Origin: Morella rubra
Taxonomy: Eukaryota; Streptophyta; Magnoliopsida; Fagales; Myricaceae
Assembly: GCA_003952965.2 (NCBI GenBank)
Contig: RXIC02000041.1
Span: 62,001 to 126,000, forward strand
Length of the DNA stretch: 64,000 bases
Reading direction: 5' to 3'
The position numbers were made by a program, and so were the translations under genes. This document shows, in pieces, positions 1 to 12,275 of this stretch (its first letter is position 1; each line of letters starts with the position of its first letter). Below the pieces are notes generated by a model. That model was not told where the DNA came from and did no database searches. It saw only the letters and a list, made by a program, of their open reading frames with translations.

Positions 1-553
1 CATGTCTTTGAGTCCGGCATTGACCATAGAACTCATTGGTGTTAACAAGTTAATTGTCGAAAAGTGTGGTTATCTTATGTGTTCTAGAAATGAAGTTGAG
101 TTTTCCTTTCATCTATGTGCTGTCAACGGTATATTTCTTTCCAACAAGCATGAATTATTAGCATAATGTAAAATTCCAGCAATATGAATACGCAATGGCA
201 AGCTTGGTGAAAAATAAAATTTAACATCAAATATCAACAATATAGGTGGAAATAAATCTTGGTGTCCACTTTCATTCAATAAAGACAGAAGGTGGCCTCT
301 AGTTGGAGGAAAAGGAAACTACTAGAGCATTGGTTACCTGGTTCTAGGCTTTAACTAAGCTAATTAGAGCCGTAGATAATAAATTCTCGAGGGAAAATAA
401 TCTGGTCAGAAAAAAGATGCTTTACAGCAAACTGAGTCGAAAGTTTCATCACTCAACATTATAAATATTATGCAGTTACAAGAACATGCAACCAAAAGTC
501 AGATAAGAATTAGTACCGGACATAAATTCAGCACAACTTACAAAACAGAAGAC
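1..553. other. intergenic, nothing recognised
   Basis: No open frame of note and no repeat boundary could be recognised. It lies on the 3' side of the decayed gypsy integrase that follows, so part of it may be the rest of that element (3' untranslated region or LTR), but no LTR end or polypurine tract was found. Confidence 0.4.
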
Positions 554-1262
554 TTAAGAGCTTAACTGCTCTAAACAAGACAAAGTAATTATCTGCCCAG
601 AACTTCCAAAAATATTTGAAATGCCTTTCTTAAATCTGAAACTTTGAACCATAACTAGCTGGGTGGATCTGTCTCCCCTGGTTGCAAGGCTCGACCTCAA
701 GCTGTGTATTAAATAGCTCCCGAAGTTGTGTGGAATGCGGCGATTAACATTGAATGCATATGTGGTCTTGAGATTTCTTAGAAGTTTCAGCTGGTAAGCC
801 TTATCATTGCTCTCCTTTCCTTCCTTAGACATTCCCAAACCCTTGCCTCTCACATCAAAGAAAGCCTTCCTATGGTGTTGATCAGCTACTGTTTCTACTT
901 CAAATTGCTATCTTCAATCTGTGGTCCAGCTTCCTCATGGATGGGCTTGATTTTGTCAGCCATCTCCTTTGCACTCTTGTTCCCCTGACTTGGTTTTGGA
1001 GTGGAAGCAGGTCCAAACAAACCACCTCTGATGGACTGCATCTAGTAGTTCGATTTTGAGAGCTGTTGAGTGTAAATACAGCATGTCTTAACACTAAATG
1101 CCATTGTTCAATTATTTTTCCCTGCATCATATTTTCATACATTTTGAGCACTGCTGTTGAAGCTTCAGTTTGGCCATCGTGAGCTTCTGAAACATAACTC
1201 TATTCCAACTTCCAATCAATCTCCATAAGGTACTTCAGAAATTTGCTCATAGATGGTACAGT
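554..1262 (-). pseudogene. Ty3/gypsy integrase C-terminal remnant
   Basis: Read on the minus strand, two frames joined by frameshifts give the end of a Ty3/gypsy polyprotein. First come a weak match to the 'RD.KFL..LW' part of the integrase core and the hallmark DGQTE (near 1175-1190). Next is a stretch like 'QW...L..A.FT.NSS.NR.T..SP.EVV', then 'LPL', and a C-terminal region with 'KAYQLKL...LKTTYAFNVN' (near 700-790), which matches the chromodomain-proximal 'NAYKLELP...STFNV' segment of plant gypsy elements. An in-frame stop and at least one frameshift interrupt it. GAG, protease, reverse transcriptase and LTRs were not found, so this is a fragment of an old insertion upstream of the LSD1-like gene. 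It cannot be functional. Confidence 0.75.
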
Positions 1263-1593
1263 CTAAACTTAGGAGTAGGACGTAAAAAGACAGCTGCATG
1301 CTCCAAAAGGACTGCTGGAACTAATGTAGATCCGACAGAGAGGAAGATAGAAGAAATAGATTAAAAGACAGAATGAAAGGAGTGTTGTGAGGAGTAATTA
1401 GTAGGAATGGAGATACTTGAGTAAAATATGTTCTACATTATTTTTTGGGTGTTTGCAAAAGTAGTGGAACCAATAGAAATGATGTTTGGAAATAGTTATG
1501 TTGAATATAATTTTGGAAGTGATGGGATCCACTAAAAATATGTTTGTGAAGAAATATTTTATGAGATGTGAGTTTCTTGCATATAGTGCTAGT

Positions 1594-1676
1594 AGTTTTG
1601 TTTTTGTTTTTGTTTTGTTTTTTGTTTGTTTTTTGTTTTTTGTTTTTTGTTTTTTGTTTTTTGTTTTTGTTTTGTT
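1594..1676. repeat. T5-6G minisatellite
   Basis: An uninterrupted run of short units made of four to six T followed by one G. It produces long but meaningless open frames on both strands (phenylalanine/valine-rich on +, lysine/asparagine-rich on -). Confidence 0.85.
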
Positions 1677-2988
1677 TATTATATATATTTCCTCTAATTG
1701 AAGTCAAGACAAATGATGGGTTTAAAATTTTTTGGGAGGTTCAAAGTGTTTTTTGTGTTTGAATGGCAAAAAATTTAGATGAAACTTGTTAGCCTAACCC
1801 TCAATTTGTGCCCATTGAGAATGTGACCCCGTAGGAAACTAACTAGATCTGTGCTTTAAATCTGAAAGGGCTTGTCAATCCGACATGTTCATTGCTAGGT
1901 TTGCTCTAATACCATTTGTAATGTCATAATGCTAACAATAATTGTGCCTTGACTCCAAAAGGTAAGTCTTGATTCTACCTAGTAAGAATCCAATCCGGGA
2001 TTATGCATTTCTCTTTTTTTCTTCTTTATTACTCCATATGGTATTGGGAGATTCCAGATAACAACCTAACTGTCTTTGAGTTTAGTTTCCATCTCCTAAT
2101 GTGAACATCACCTTGTTCTAGCCAATTAGCTCTGGCCAAATGAACCTGTTTCGCTCATAAAAACTCCATGGGAGAAATGGTTGTGGGTTTGAAGCCCTCT
2201 ATACTTTACAATGTATAACATTAACCTTGTAGCATTTCCAATATTTGGTTGGTTGCCATTTGTCATTCAACCTTCACTAGATTGCATGCTGATGATTCCT
2301 GTGTACTTCGTGGAATTTCTTTTAACTGCATTCAAATATACCAATAGAATTGACCTCTTTGCCGCATCAGGTTAGAACTTTTTTTTTTTCCTGGCATTTT
2401 TAGTGTGTTGACTTAGCGAGGTGTAGTGGATCCCATCAATGTTGTGTCCATTCTAGCGGATACATCTTTATAGAAAGGTGCAATCGATTACGCATACTTG
2501 GGCCCTACATTGCTTCTATTCCTGGAAGCCCTTGTGTCAATTATTAACGTAGGATTTACGTTATATCCTTGTCTTTGGACCTAAATCTTGCCTACAAGAG
2601 TGAGCTCAGGAACTACAGTATGTGGTTTTTGCCTTGCTTGGTGTGGCCTATGTTATGTGTAATTGTATTATCATTTATGTAGCTAGAAAGGCATACTAGA
2701 TGGCATGGTAAGGAAGGGATTTTAGGAGGGTTGTTCCAAGCATTCATGGAGCCAGAAAGGCTGGGTAGAGAGGAAGGTAAGGAAGTGCTTTTGGGAGGGT
2801 GGTTCAGTTGTGCTGAATATTGTTGATTTCCAGTGGGTATTGAAGGTTTTGAGATTCCACTCACAGACTGCAAATAGTGCTTTTCAGATTGCTTATCTCT
2901 TGGTTATTAATGGATTTATGGTTCATTTTTCCTTTATTCTGTACGTTTTGGTCTATGTGAATGTTTTTAATCAGAGAAACACTGTAGC

Positions 2989-3017
2989 GCCCCCCCCCCC
3001 ACACACACACACACACA
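2989..3017. repeat. C-run followed by (AC)n
   Basis: About a dozen C residues followed directly by eight AC dinucleotides. A compound microsatellite upstream of the LSD1-like gene. Confidence 0.85.
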
Positions 3018-3405
3018 AACAATCCCTCATGGGGGTTGGCCCCCTTTTTGGGTGGGGCCTTCCTTGTACACTATCTGCTTACTAAAGATTTATCAACCTT
3101 TCTTTTTTCCTGAACTCTGATATATACGTTTTGTGTGCGCGTATAATACTTGGGCATCTTTTCAGAAAGATGGGTCCTGTCTCATCCTTCTGTAACATAA
3201 GTTGACCTGCAGAGGTACATCGACAAAATTTAATTGGTTTTGGTAGTAATGCTTTCTTTAAGGATATGTTTTGTTGTTTTCTTCTCGTTGCTCTTGGTGC
3301 AAAGTCATTTTCAACACTTGCTTATGAAAGACTAGGAATTTGAGTCATAATCATCATAAAACCGCACCATAGTTGCTTTATGTGGATTTATTTGACATTG
3401 CAGCT

Positions 3406-6400
3406 ATGCAGAGCCAGCTTGTGTGTAGTGGGTGTAGGAGCATTCTTCTTTATCCTGGAGGAGCCACTAATGTTTGTTGTGCATTATGCAACACAGTAAC
3501 TTCAGTCCCTCCTCCTGGTATTTTCTTTGGCATTTCTTCATCAATTTGCAAATTTGAGGCATTTTCCTTGACATGAATGCTTTTCTGACTTTGTATTAAC
3601 AATGTGAAAGCTTGATTTGTAAGATTCAGTTTTCAGTTGCGTAGTTGCTTCTGTTCATAGTATATGAGATTCACAACTAGAAATTCAGTTTTGGGTTGTG
3701 TTGGGTGAGAGGGGGGGGGGGAAGTATTGATGGATGTATCCCAATGTAATACTTTCAATTTAATTTTTGACTTGGGTGAGTGCTGCTGCCTCTACTCCTA
3801 CAATCACCTTGTCATGTATAGCCATAATTAACCTTGAATGATTTGCGAAATTCAGTTTTGGATTGTGTTGGGTGGGGGGGAATATTGATGGATGTATCCC
3901 AATGTAATACTTTCAATTTAATTTTTGACTTGGGTGAGTGCTGCTGCCTCTACTCCTACAATGTTTACCCATAATTAACCTTGTATAGCCATAATTAACC
4001 ATGAATGATTTGCGGAATATGCTTCCATTTCAAAGAATGGTATCGTCTCTGTGCTATTATTGGAATGATTTTACCTGAAACTTCAAAGTACTTTAATTTG
4101 AAAGAAAATGTTTGAAGCAACTAGACTATGCTTCAGTCTCTTAAGTTATGTACTCCCTCGTCCAATTTGAATGTCTTCCTTTCTCTTTTGGGTAATCTTA
4201 AGTACATTTCTGGTTTCTCGAAATGGATGTTCTTCTCCAATGGCCTACATTAACTTTATTTTCCTTTTAAAGCACATGATTCTTGCCAAATATGGTGCTG
4301 CCTATAGTACAAAGTATGAAACATTAAAAAAGATCATTCTGTTTTGAACTTTTTCAAACTTTTTATTGATACTTGCATAATCTCCAACCAAGAAATTTAA
4401 TTGTGATTAAGGGATTATAGGATTCTTTTATGAGCGATCAGTTTCACAGCACAAATAAGTGGTGAGGAGATCTCTCTTAAAAATGCCCTAACAATGCATG
4501 AAATGGATCTTTATAAAATGGACAGACAGATTTTTCTTATGCTAATATGCTTAATCGAAGATAAGTTGCAATTGTCAAGAAATCTTCTTGTGTGAGATCT
4601 AGTTCCATAAGGTTCCCAATCTCACCAGTATAGAACATCAGTGACAAATTTGAAAGCAAATAATTCCCAGTTCACTTTTACGAAATAGGAATAAAGGAGC
4701 AAAAGAATGCTCAGGCACTTGATCATCCACCAACAGACAATGATAGAAGTATGCTTCACTCCTTACTAACCTTCCAAGACAATGATAGAAGCCTAGAACA
4801 CCTCGAAAAATTGCTATGATATGCTTGAAAATACATTCATTCTATATTATCACAAATATAATATTCGTATCTACTCTGTGATGAGACCAATCCACTTTTG
4901 CTCCTGTCGTCACTCCTCCTGGGTATTGTAGCATCTGTATTATTGAGACTCAGAGATCTGAGCCACTAATGTCCACCCCTGCCTTTTGTTTCTCTTAATT
5001 TGTAGCACGGAATTGTTATTTCACAGGGGACAAGGAAAGATAAGTCAAGTCATCCAAATAACACTAATGACGCTTCTTTCTTAGTTGTTGATATCAGTAT
5101 CAAATTCAATTAGTTTTGATACTTGAAGATTAAATTCCACAATAGTGTTTTGACATAAACTTGTTAGTCATAGTTGTGCAAAAACACCTTTAGCAAGCCA
5201 CTGCTTCGCATCAGTGATTACCTAGAGATGGCCTAACAGGTGCTGTCATCCAGATTATAATTTCTTGTCATAGTTGCATATACGGCCTTACTTTTGTGGA
5301 GTTTGGCCTGCGGAAAAGAATCGTTGCTCTCTTGCTGGCAGTTTGCATTCACTGATGAGCGAGCACATATTCGTGAATAGCAAGAGCCTGATCAAGTTTC
5401 TTAACTTATATATCAATGATTGTTGTGTCCTAGAAAAATGCTATGACAAGCAAAGGCAGCTGATATGGTAGTTTTGTGGAGGACATTAGTGAGTAGTGTG
5501 TGGACATGTGCACAGCATTAGCAAATTGGCATTTATGTGAGTAGATACTACAATATGCAAAATAGTTCGGGACCAGAAAAATAGTTGGCTGTATCGGACA
5601 TGTACATGATATACATATATGGTGGTAGAGTTTTTGGGATTCAACTACTGAGCTTGTATATTATTCTTGCAGGGACAGAAATGTCTCAACTTATATGCGG
5701 AGGTTGCAGGACATTACTAATGTATACACGTGGGGCAACAAGTGTGAGATGCTCCTGTTGCCATACAGTGAACCTTGCGACAGGTACCATTCTAATGCTT
5801 GAATCGTGTGCTCTGCATTATAAGGATTCTCCATCTTATTTTCCTGCTGTTTTGCGATGAGCACTAGTTATGCCCCGTGCAATGACTATGGGTACTTCTA
5901 TCAGTAGTTAGGAACAAATGAGAATGTTTTTTTCTGATCATTGTGTGCATGCAATCATCTGCTTCAGTGTGCATCAGTAATCAACTTCAGCAATAAATTC
6001 ATTCTACCATATTTCATATCTGATAACTTTGCATGAATCTTAGAATAGAAAATAACTATGTGGGAAGAGGCTGCCTTTTGGGGGCATTGATGGCGGTCTG
6101 ATTTTAGCTTCATGGTTTTCGCACTTGATTCTTTTCACTTGGATATGAGACAAAAGCTGATATGATTTAGAAGTGCAGTAAAGAGAATCTTTCATGATGA
6201 TTAGGTCTAATTTATTGGTAGCTAAAGGTTGGTAAAACAGCTAAGGTATGGGTTTTAGAAAGTGCAATGAAAACGTTTAGGGGTTTGGGTCACAATAAAC
6301 TGAATGAAGCAAAATTCGGCGGGCTCTTCTATGGCAGTGAGCAATGCCTGTGACAGTATTTTTTTCCAGTTATCTCTGTGGAAGTTAGGTTTTGATAGAT

Positions 6401-9264
6401 TGGAAGGGGAAAATGGTAGGCTTAGTGGATGTTGTTTGGAGAGGAGTGTTCTTATATGTGGTTGCTCAGAGAAGTAGCAAGAGAGCGGAAAAAAGAAGAG
6501 GAGGAAGAGAAGTAGTAACCTGGGAATCACTTGTACGCCTCCTTAGGCATTTGAATCGCATCAACACTATCCAGAAAGCATCTATGACTCAGGCCTAGTG
6601 CTTATTGAGGGGTTTTCACAACTTGACCAACTATGACTTAAGCTAGTGCTTGGTGAGGTCTTTCATAAAGCTAGTGCTTGGTGAGGTCTTTCATAACTTG
6701 AATTCAAGTCTTAAGTTTATCAAATGTCTGCATATATACTGCTATCCACATGCTGGCCCGCTTTGAAGTAACTATTCGCTAATGCAACTTCTCATGAAGG
6801 AAAAACATACATAATGTAACTACCAGCAAGCTAGTTTAACGTAATTTATAATTAAGAGTCAATTGGATTCAAACTAAATTGCTCCCAAGTAGGTTTGCAT
6901 CATAACATGTGGAATTAAAGGTGGGCCTTGGAAATTGCTTTTTAACACACTTCTATAACGTTATAAAAAGGCTGCCACTAGTCTCCATGTAAGTTTCTTT
7001 GCTGGAAGTTGTATTTTATTTAGGGTTTTTCTGTGATGTTCTTTGAGGATGTTGTACTTCCAAAATTTGCTGAATGGACTGTAGTTATGCCCCGTTGCTC
7101 GTCTCTTGGGTCAAGTTTTGGAATAGAGTCTTAAGTGTCTAAATTTGGTGTCCCAAGTTAGTGTCTGTCTAGGTTTTGTTAGTCAAATCCATAGGTTTTC
7201 CTGTGAGGGTTAGGGACTACTGGTATGTGCCACTTAACAGTGGTGATCAATTACAGTTTTTTTTTTTTCTGTGGAAGGCATCCTCACTGCCATTTCTTCT
7301 CTACAACAGTGAACTCTTCAGACAGTTTTTAGAACTATCACCTGTTATCTGCCACCAAACAAAAGTGTGGGGCACTTTTCCATTTGCTTCACAGCACATT
7401 TGTAAATTTTCACTGTTTCATTAGTTTTTTTCACATTCTTCTTGTATCATTAGCTTCATCAGACTGCATGCATTAATGGTTATTGTTTCCTCTTGTATTT
7501 CTTTATAACGTTGTTTGCAGCTCATTCACTGATTTTTCCTGTTTTGCCTTTTGTGACTACTACTTCCTGAAAAAAGTACCAGGCCAGGTTGCCCATGTCA
7601 ATTGCGCAAACTGCCGAACAACACTCATGTACCCGTATGGAGCTCCATCTGTTAAATGTGCAGTCTGTCATTATGTTACTAATGTTGGTGTAAGTATAAA
7701 CTAAAGTATCTTATTTATATGAAAGAAATTGTTATCCAATATTTGATTTTACTTCTTACTTCAGCTGCCAGGATATACTTCTTATATCCTTTCAAACTTT
7801 ATAAAATATGTGTCAGTTTGGTTCTATGGAGGTTCTGAAAGTGCCATATCATAGTGAACTTCCTACCCCGACTACTTATCTTGTTATACTTTGTTTCAAA
7901 TAAATATAGTTTTCCTCTTAAACTGCCACCCCTTGTGTAATGTTGACCTCAAACTACCAATTTCATGGCGTATTCTCCCACACTATCATTCTTTGGCTGT
8001 GTTCCTCTCTAGAGTCTAAAATGTACAAAATGCTTTTACTTAAAAATAAAAATAAAAGAATAATTTATTAAGTGGGCATTTCAAGCCCAAAGGGGTGCAT
8101 TTTAGATGGGGTGTAAAAATTTGCGGGGCCAAGCAACAGAATTGATAGTCTAGGGGTGACACTGGGAAATACGTAGTAGTTCAATGAGGATAAGTGTGAT
8201 TACCTATATTCTTAATGTTTTCTACAAGTGAAGACACATTGATGGACACGTGCTGGGATGATACATTGTATTCTGCATAGTATGAGGGAACAATTATTTG
8301 CACCATTTTAACCTCTACTGTGAAGGATTATACCTAAATCTCTCAAACTACCATCTCAGTTGGAATTTGCCCCAAACTGACTCTTGACGACTGACTACCT
8401 TAAACTACTTTTTTTCCCCTTACAAAGTGCCTCCTAGGTATAAATCTAACAGTTTAGAATGTGTCGCCTGTCCTCCTTTTTCTTTTTTCTTTTTAAACAA
8501 TTAGATCTTAACTTTAGAGGGCAAACTGCAAAAAGTGCTAATTTAAGAGGGTTGGATTGCCAAAGATGGTAGTGGGGAGGACACAATGAAATAGAGTGGT
8601 TGTTATAGTGGTGAAGTGTATGTTTACTTCTTTTATTAGTATTGCGTCTCAGATGTTGTGTGTTCCTTTGTCAGTTCATGGTGAATGCTAGTTTTCTCAT
8701 TTTTCTCTAATGCGTTATTATACATCTTGCAGATGGGAAACACGAGGGTTCCAATTCCTGTGCACAGACCTAACGGGACGGCCAACTCTGGAGCAACCAC
8801 TTCAACAGTAAGCTCTATCTCTGTCTCCCTCTCTCTTTTTTGTTTGACCAGGCTAACCATTATTAAGCTTTTGAGGTAGCCAATTTCCCCCCCTGACATG
8901 AGACAACATTGATGGTAATAACATATATGGTGCTTAGTAAATCTTTGTTACGCTTTCTTGCATTTCCTGCAGGCAATACCTTCTTCTCAGAGCCAAACTG
9001 TTGTTGTCGAGAATCCTATGACGGTTGATGAAAGTGGCAAATTGGTAAGCACTATGCCCTGTTTTTGTTATAAATAAGCTTGCTCTCTCCCTCTCTACTT
9101 CGCCCCCCCTCTTTCCCTCTCCAATTCCCAACATCTCCCAACCAAAAAAAAAACCAGTCTTTTCCCCCTTGACTTTTTTGTGAGCAAAATAAATAAACTG
9201 CTGATAAGATGCTGAATGACAGGTGAGCAATGTTGTTGTTGGAGTCACGACAGACAAGAAGTAA
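3406..9264 (+). CDS. LSD1: LSD1-type zinc-finger protein (LSD1 orthologue)
   Basis: Plant-specific LSD1 family protein. In Arabidopsis LSD1 restrains spreading hypersensitive cell death and superoxide signalling, partly by holding bZIP and metacaspase partners. Six coding exons join in phase: 3406-3517, 5673-5783, 7577-7689, 8733-8807, 8973-9044, 9223-9264, giving 174 residues. Three zf-LSD1 fingers are visible, one per exon 1-3: '[14 protein letters not shown]', '[14 protein letters not shown]', '[14 protein letters not shown]', each closed by a CxxC pair. The tail carries '[16 protein letters not shown]' and ends '[10 protein letters not shown]', which is diagnostic of LSD1 itself rather than the shorter LOL relatives. 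The acceptor of exon 3 is the AAAAAAG just before TACCAGG, which keeps the frame. The start ATG follows a splice acceptor by two bases, so there is an upstream untranslated exon. Finger 1 reads 'NVCCALC' where an Arg is usual before the second CxxC. No frame defects. Identity is from recalled family features; length and exon phases all fit. Confidence 0.94.
3682..4014. repeat. 167-bp tandem duplication in LSD1 intron 1
   Basis: Two head-to-tail copies, 3682-3848 and 3849-4014. Both start AATTCAGTTTTGG.TTGTG, contain a G-run and share 'ATTGATGGATGTATCCC' and the CTGCTGCCTCTACTCC segment. They differ in G-run length and by a short indel, so the duplication is fairly recent. Confidence 0.9.
6640..6695. 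repeat. 28-bp tandem duplication
   Basis: Two adjacent near-perfect copies of a unit starting AAGCTAGTGCTTGGTG, in LSD1 intron 2. Confidence 0.85.
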
Positions 9265-12200
9265 TCCAATGCAATACGGAGAGATACTGCTGTTAGTTTA
9301 AATTTGTAAGAAGATCAAATCCATATTAAGCATCTCTGGATGGACCTGGAAATTGTGTGTATATGTGGGGATTGCCGTGATTGACATTAATTAAAGAAAG
9401 TACTTCCAATATAAGGCTGCCGAGAATTTGTACGTGTGATAAGAGGATAGGCGGAATGGAAAGGGCTTTGTATTTGTAGTCACGTGTTGAACATTCTTTG
9501 TCACATTTAGGTGAGTGAATTGAGGTACATATATCTTCTTCAACGCCAAATGATGCATAAACATGCCATTTTTCGCGGCATTGAGAAGTTCTCGATCTTA
9601 TTATAATCTTTCACAGACTTGTAATGGGGTGACGTCAAAGCATTGTTTTGTGTTGTTTGATGAAATAGCTTTAATTGAACTACTTAATGCTATGACCATA
9701 TATTTACCTATGTTCCTTGAAATTGGTAAGTTCTAACACTGAAAGCTTACAGGATTCGTCAATGGATATTGTCAAAAGTTGGTGCTAAAATCTGTTTCCA
9801 AGCTTTTGCCACGATTTTGTGTTTGCCATAGGTGACTCTAATCGAGAAGCAAGGGTAGTGATGGTATGGCTCTGAGTAGGTCAACTTTAAGGCACTCGAT
9901 CTTGTCGTTTGTTGTTTTGGAGAGGAAAAGGATGGTTTTTGTCTTTCTGTCTTTTTTATTCAAATCTTTAGAATGTCAACCGGTAAATTTTATTCCCTAG
10001 TGTTGGATTTGCTCTTTGAAGAACGATTAGCGTTGGCAATATTAACAATTCCGAATTTTAAGTTGGAGGCATGGTTTGTCCAACTATTTAACTACTCCAT
10101 TCATCTAACCCTTCGGTATCTGAGAGCTAAAAAAACCTACTTGGGAGTTTGGAGATCAAAAGTGTTGCAACCCTGTCCTCAATGCAATTGTAACGTTTGT
10201 TCTATGAATAAAAGAGTTTATTTTCAGGAAATAATCATATGATAGGCGTAATGAGTGAGCATAGTCAAATGATAGACTGATTTTATGTATTCAATGAGAT
10301 TAACTTACAGAAGAATCGAAGGCATGTAACAAAATATAAGGAAAATTACTATTTAGTAGAATTAGTAATTAAGAAATTTATAAAATTGTTATATAAATCT
10401 TTTAATTATGGATAACTATGGATGACCATTAAACCTCTTAATTTTTCACATTTCTTAGTTTCTCTCCATTTATGTACCCTTTTACATTCCATGTATTATT
10501 ATGATCTTATGCCTATATAAAAGGGTCTGAGATGTATTACAAATACACATAATAAATCAATAAAGCATAGTTTCAGAAGAACTATTCCTCTCTCCTCTTA
10601 TTTATCTTTTTCTATTAAGCTTTTAAAATTGTATTGCTATCTTCTCCTTAGTTTTACACAATTTTCTTGAAGTCCTAAGATTAATTATTACACAATTATT
10701 CCTTCTTTAGAAGAAAATAATATTTTATAAAAAAAATATTAATTTGACTAAAGTAAACGTAATTGGATTCATTTTTTTTAAAAAAAAAAATACTTTTGTA
10801 TGAGTTAAAAAATATTTATTTGACTAAAGTAAAAGTAATTGGATTCATTTTTGTGAGAAATTGCAATGAAAAAATAAAAGTGAGTCCACTGGATTTTTTG
10901 AGAGTCCTGAAAAGCACGCACCAAAAGAAATATCCATGGGCAATATCGAATTAGGTGTGGGCGGTTAAGGTTTTCAAGCATGTTCTCGTAAAAGCGTTAA
11001 TATTATTATTTTTGTCCGAGTAAAGTATCCAGTTTGCCATTAATAGGAATCAACATCGCAGTAAAATACTGTGGGACAAAATTTCTATTTAGAAAGCCTA
11101 CATGGTTTCCCCCTTGCTGCCCATTTACCCAATCGGTGAGCCAATATAATCTGGTTAATAATAGAAGTGGAAGCTGGTTATAGAACCAGAGAAGATCAAG
11201 ATGAGCTAAGGACGAAATAGTCAATAGAGCAGCCAGAGGAGATCCAGGAGCTGGGTCTGTAGAGCCTTCCAGAAGAAATAATAAAGCTTGCGGGTCAGCT
11301 TTTGTCACATTCCAAAAATAATGGGCCGATTGGGTAAATATTAGAAGTAGTTGGAATGTAGGGCCGGGCCGTGTATAAATAAAGTCTTAACTACAGTCGA
11401 GTTCTTTGGAGATTGCCAATTTCGAATGTGCCGTTACAGTCTTTCTTTACAGTTTACTTGAGAAACAAACACCACAACAAGAGAGTTGTTGCAGCCAATC
11501 TACTCTGCTTGCGATTCAGTTGATGGATCTATGCTGATTGAATTTCAAATGTCTTCGATCGGCAGAAGATGGCATGGGTCCGGATCCTTGATCAGTCCAA
11601 GAGACTCCACAAATTTCAAACTTCTCCCAGAGCTCCTTGCAAGTGTCTTTTGGAGACTGTCAAGCCATTTGGGCCAGTTCCTCTTCCCTCTGTCTTGGGC
11701 CTTTAGTCCATTTTACAATAAACTTATGTTAGGCATTATGCCCAACCTTCTGCACGAGTGGTGGTTGTGCATCTTTTTAGACCCCTAATTTCCATATATC
11801 ATGTAAATAAAACTATGACGGCTAATTAAAAAAAGAAAAAGAATAAAACTTTCACTAACTAGGGGAAAAGAGAGAAAAAGAAAGGAATGAGATCAGAGAG
11901 ATGTAGGGCTTCATGCAGAAAAGTTGTCAAAGGGATTGAACAATCCTGGTAGGTGAGATTAGAGTCACTGGGAACAGCCATTGGCTGTGCACCAACTTGC
12001 CTCTACCACTTTTCAGCATCTTCCAAACAACCAAATCCCTAACCACAAGGGTGGGTTGTAAATTTTCCAAACCACCAACACCAGTGTAAACAAAAATCAG
12101 CACTGGATGGTTAGACCACCCAAGGAATTTCAGAGTTGCTAAGTTTTACTTGTTAGACTCGATCTTTTTGATATTGTTGATACATAAATCTCCCCCACAA

Positions 12201-12275
12201 TCTATATTAAGCCATCGCTCTCTTGTATTGATCTCAGTTCTCTCTCTCTCTCACCCCCATAGAAGCACACATACA
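9265..12275. other. intergenic with weak LTR-like segments
   Basis: The LSD1 3' untranslated region occupies the first few hundred bases. Further on are two TATA-like stretches, each followed by a leader-like segment: CTATATAAAAGGG near 10513 with AATAAATCAATAAAG about 45 bp later, and GTGTATAAATAAAG near 11370. Both look like the U3-R part of small LTRs or old promoters, but no LTR ends or target duplications were found. Open frames of about 100 codons at 11006-11308 (-) and 11486-11788 (+) resemble nothing I know and are not annotated as genes. The last 250 bp hold the CASP-like promoter and a CT-rich leader (12239-12255). Confidence 0.4.

Larger units (their letters stand above)
1263..3405. 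other. upstream region of the LSD1-like gene
   Basis: About 2.1 kb without a supported coding region. It must hold the promoter and at least one non-coding 5' exon of the LSD1-like gene, because its ATG lies only two bases after a good splice acceptor (TTGACATTGCAG, ending 3403). The upstream exon could not be placed by eye. Two simple repeats lie here and are listed separately. Confidence 0.5.

Noticed and set aside
1486..1762. Overlapping Phe/Val-rich and Lys/Asn-rich open frames on both strands
   Set aside because: They are made entirely by the T5-6G minisatellite and have no family resemblance.
9973..10242. 89-codon + frame after the LSD1 gene
   Set aside because: No recognisable motif, no splice context, and composition like the flanking non-coding DNA.
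11006..11788. Two frames of 100 codons, one on each strand
   Set aside because: Neither resembles a known protein; a nearby TATA-like word alone is not enough to call a gene.
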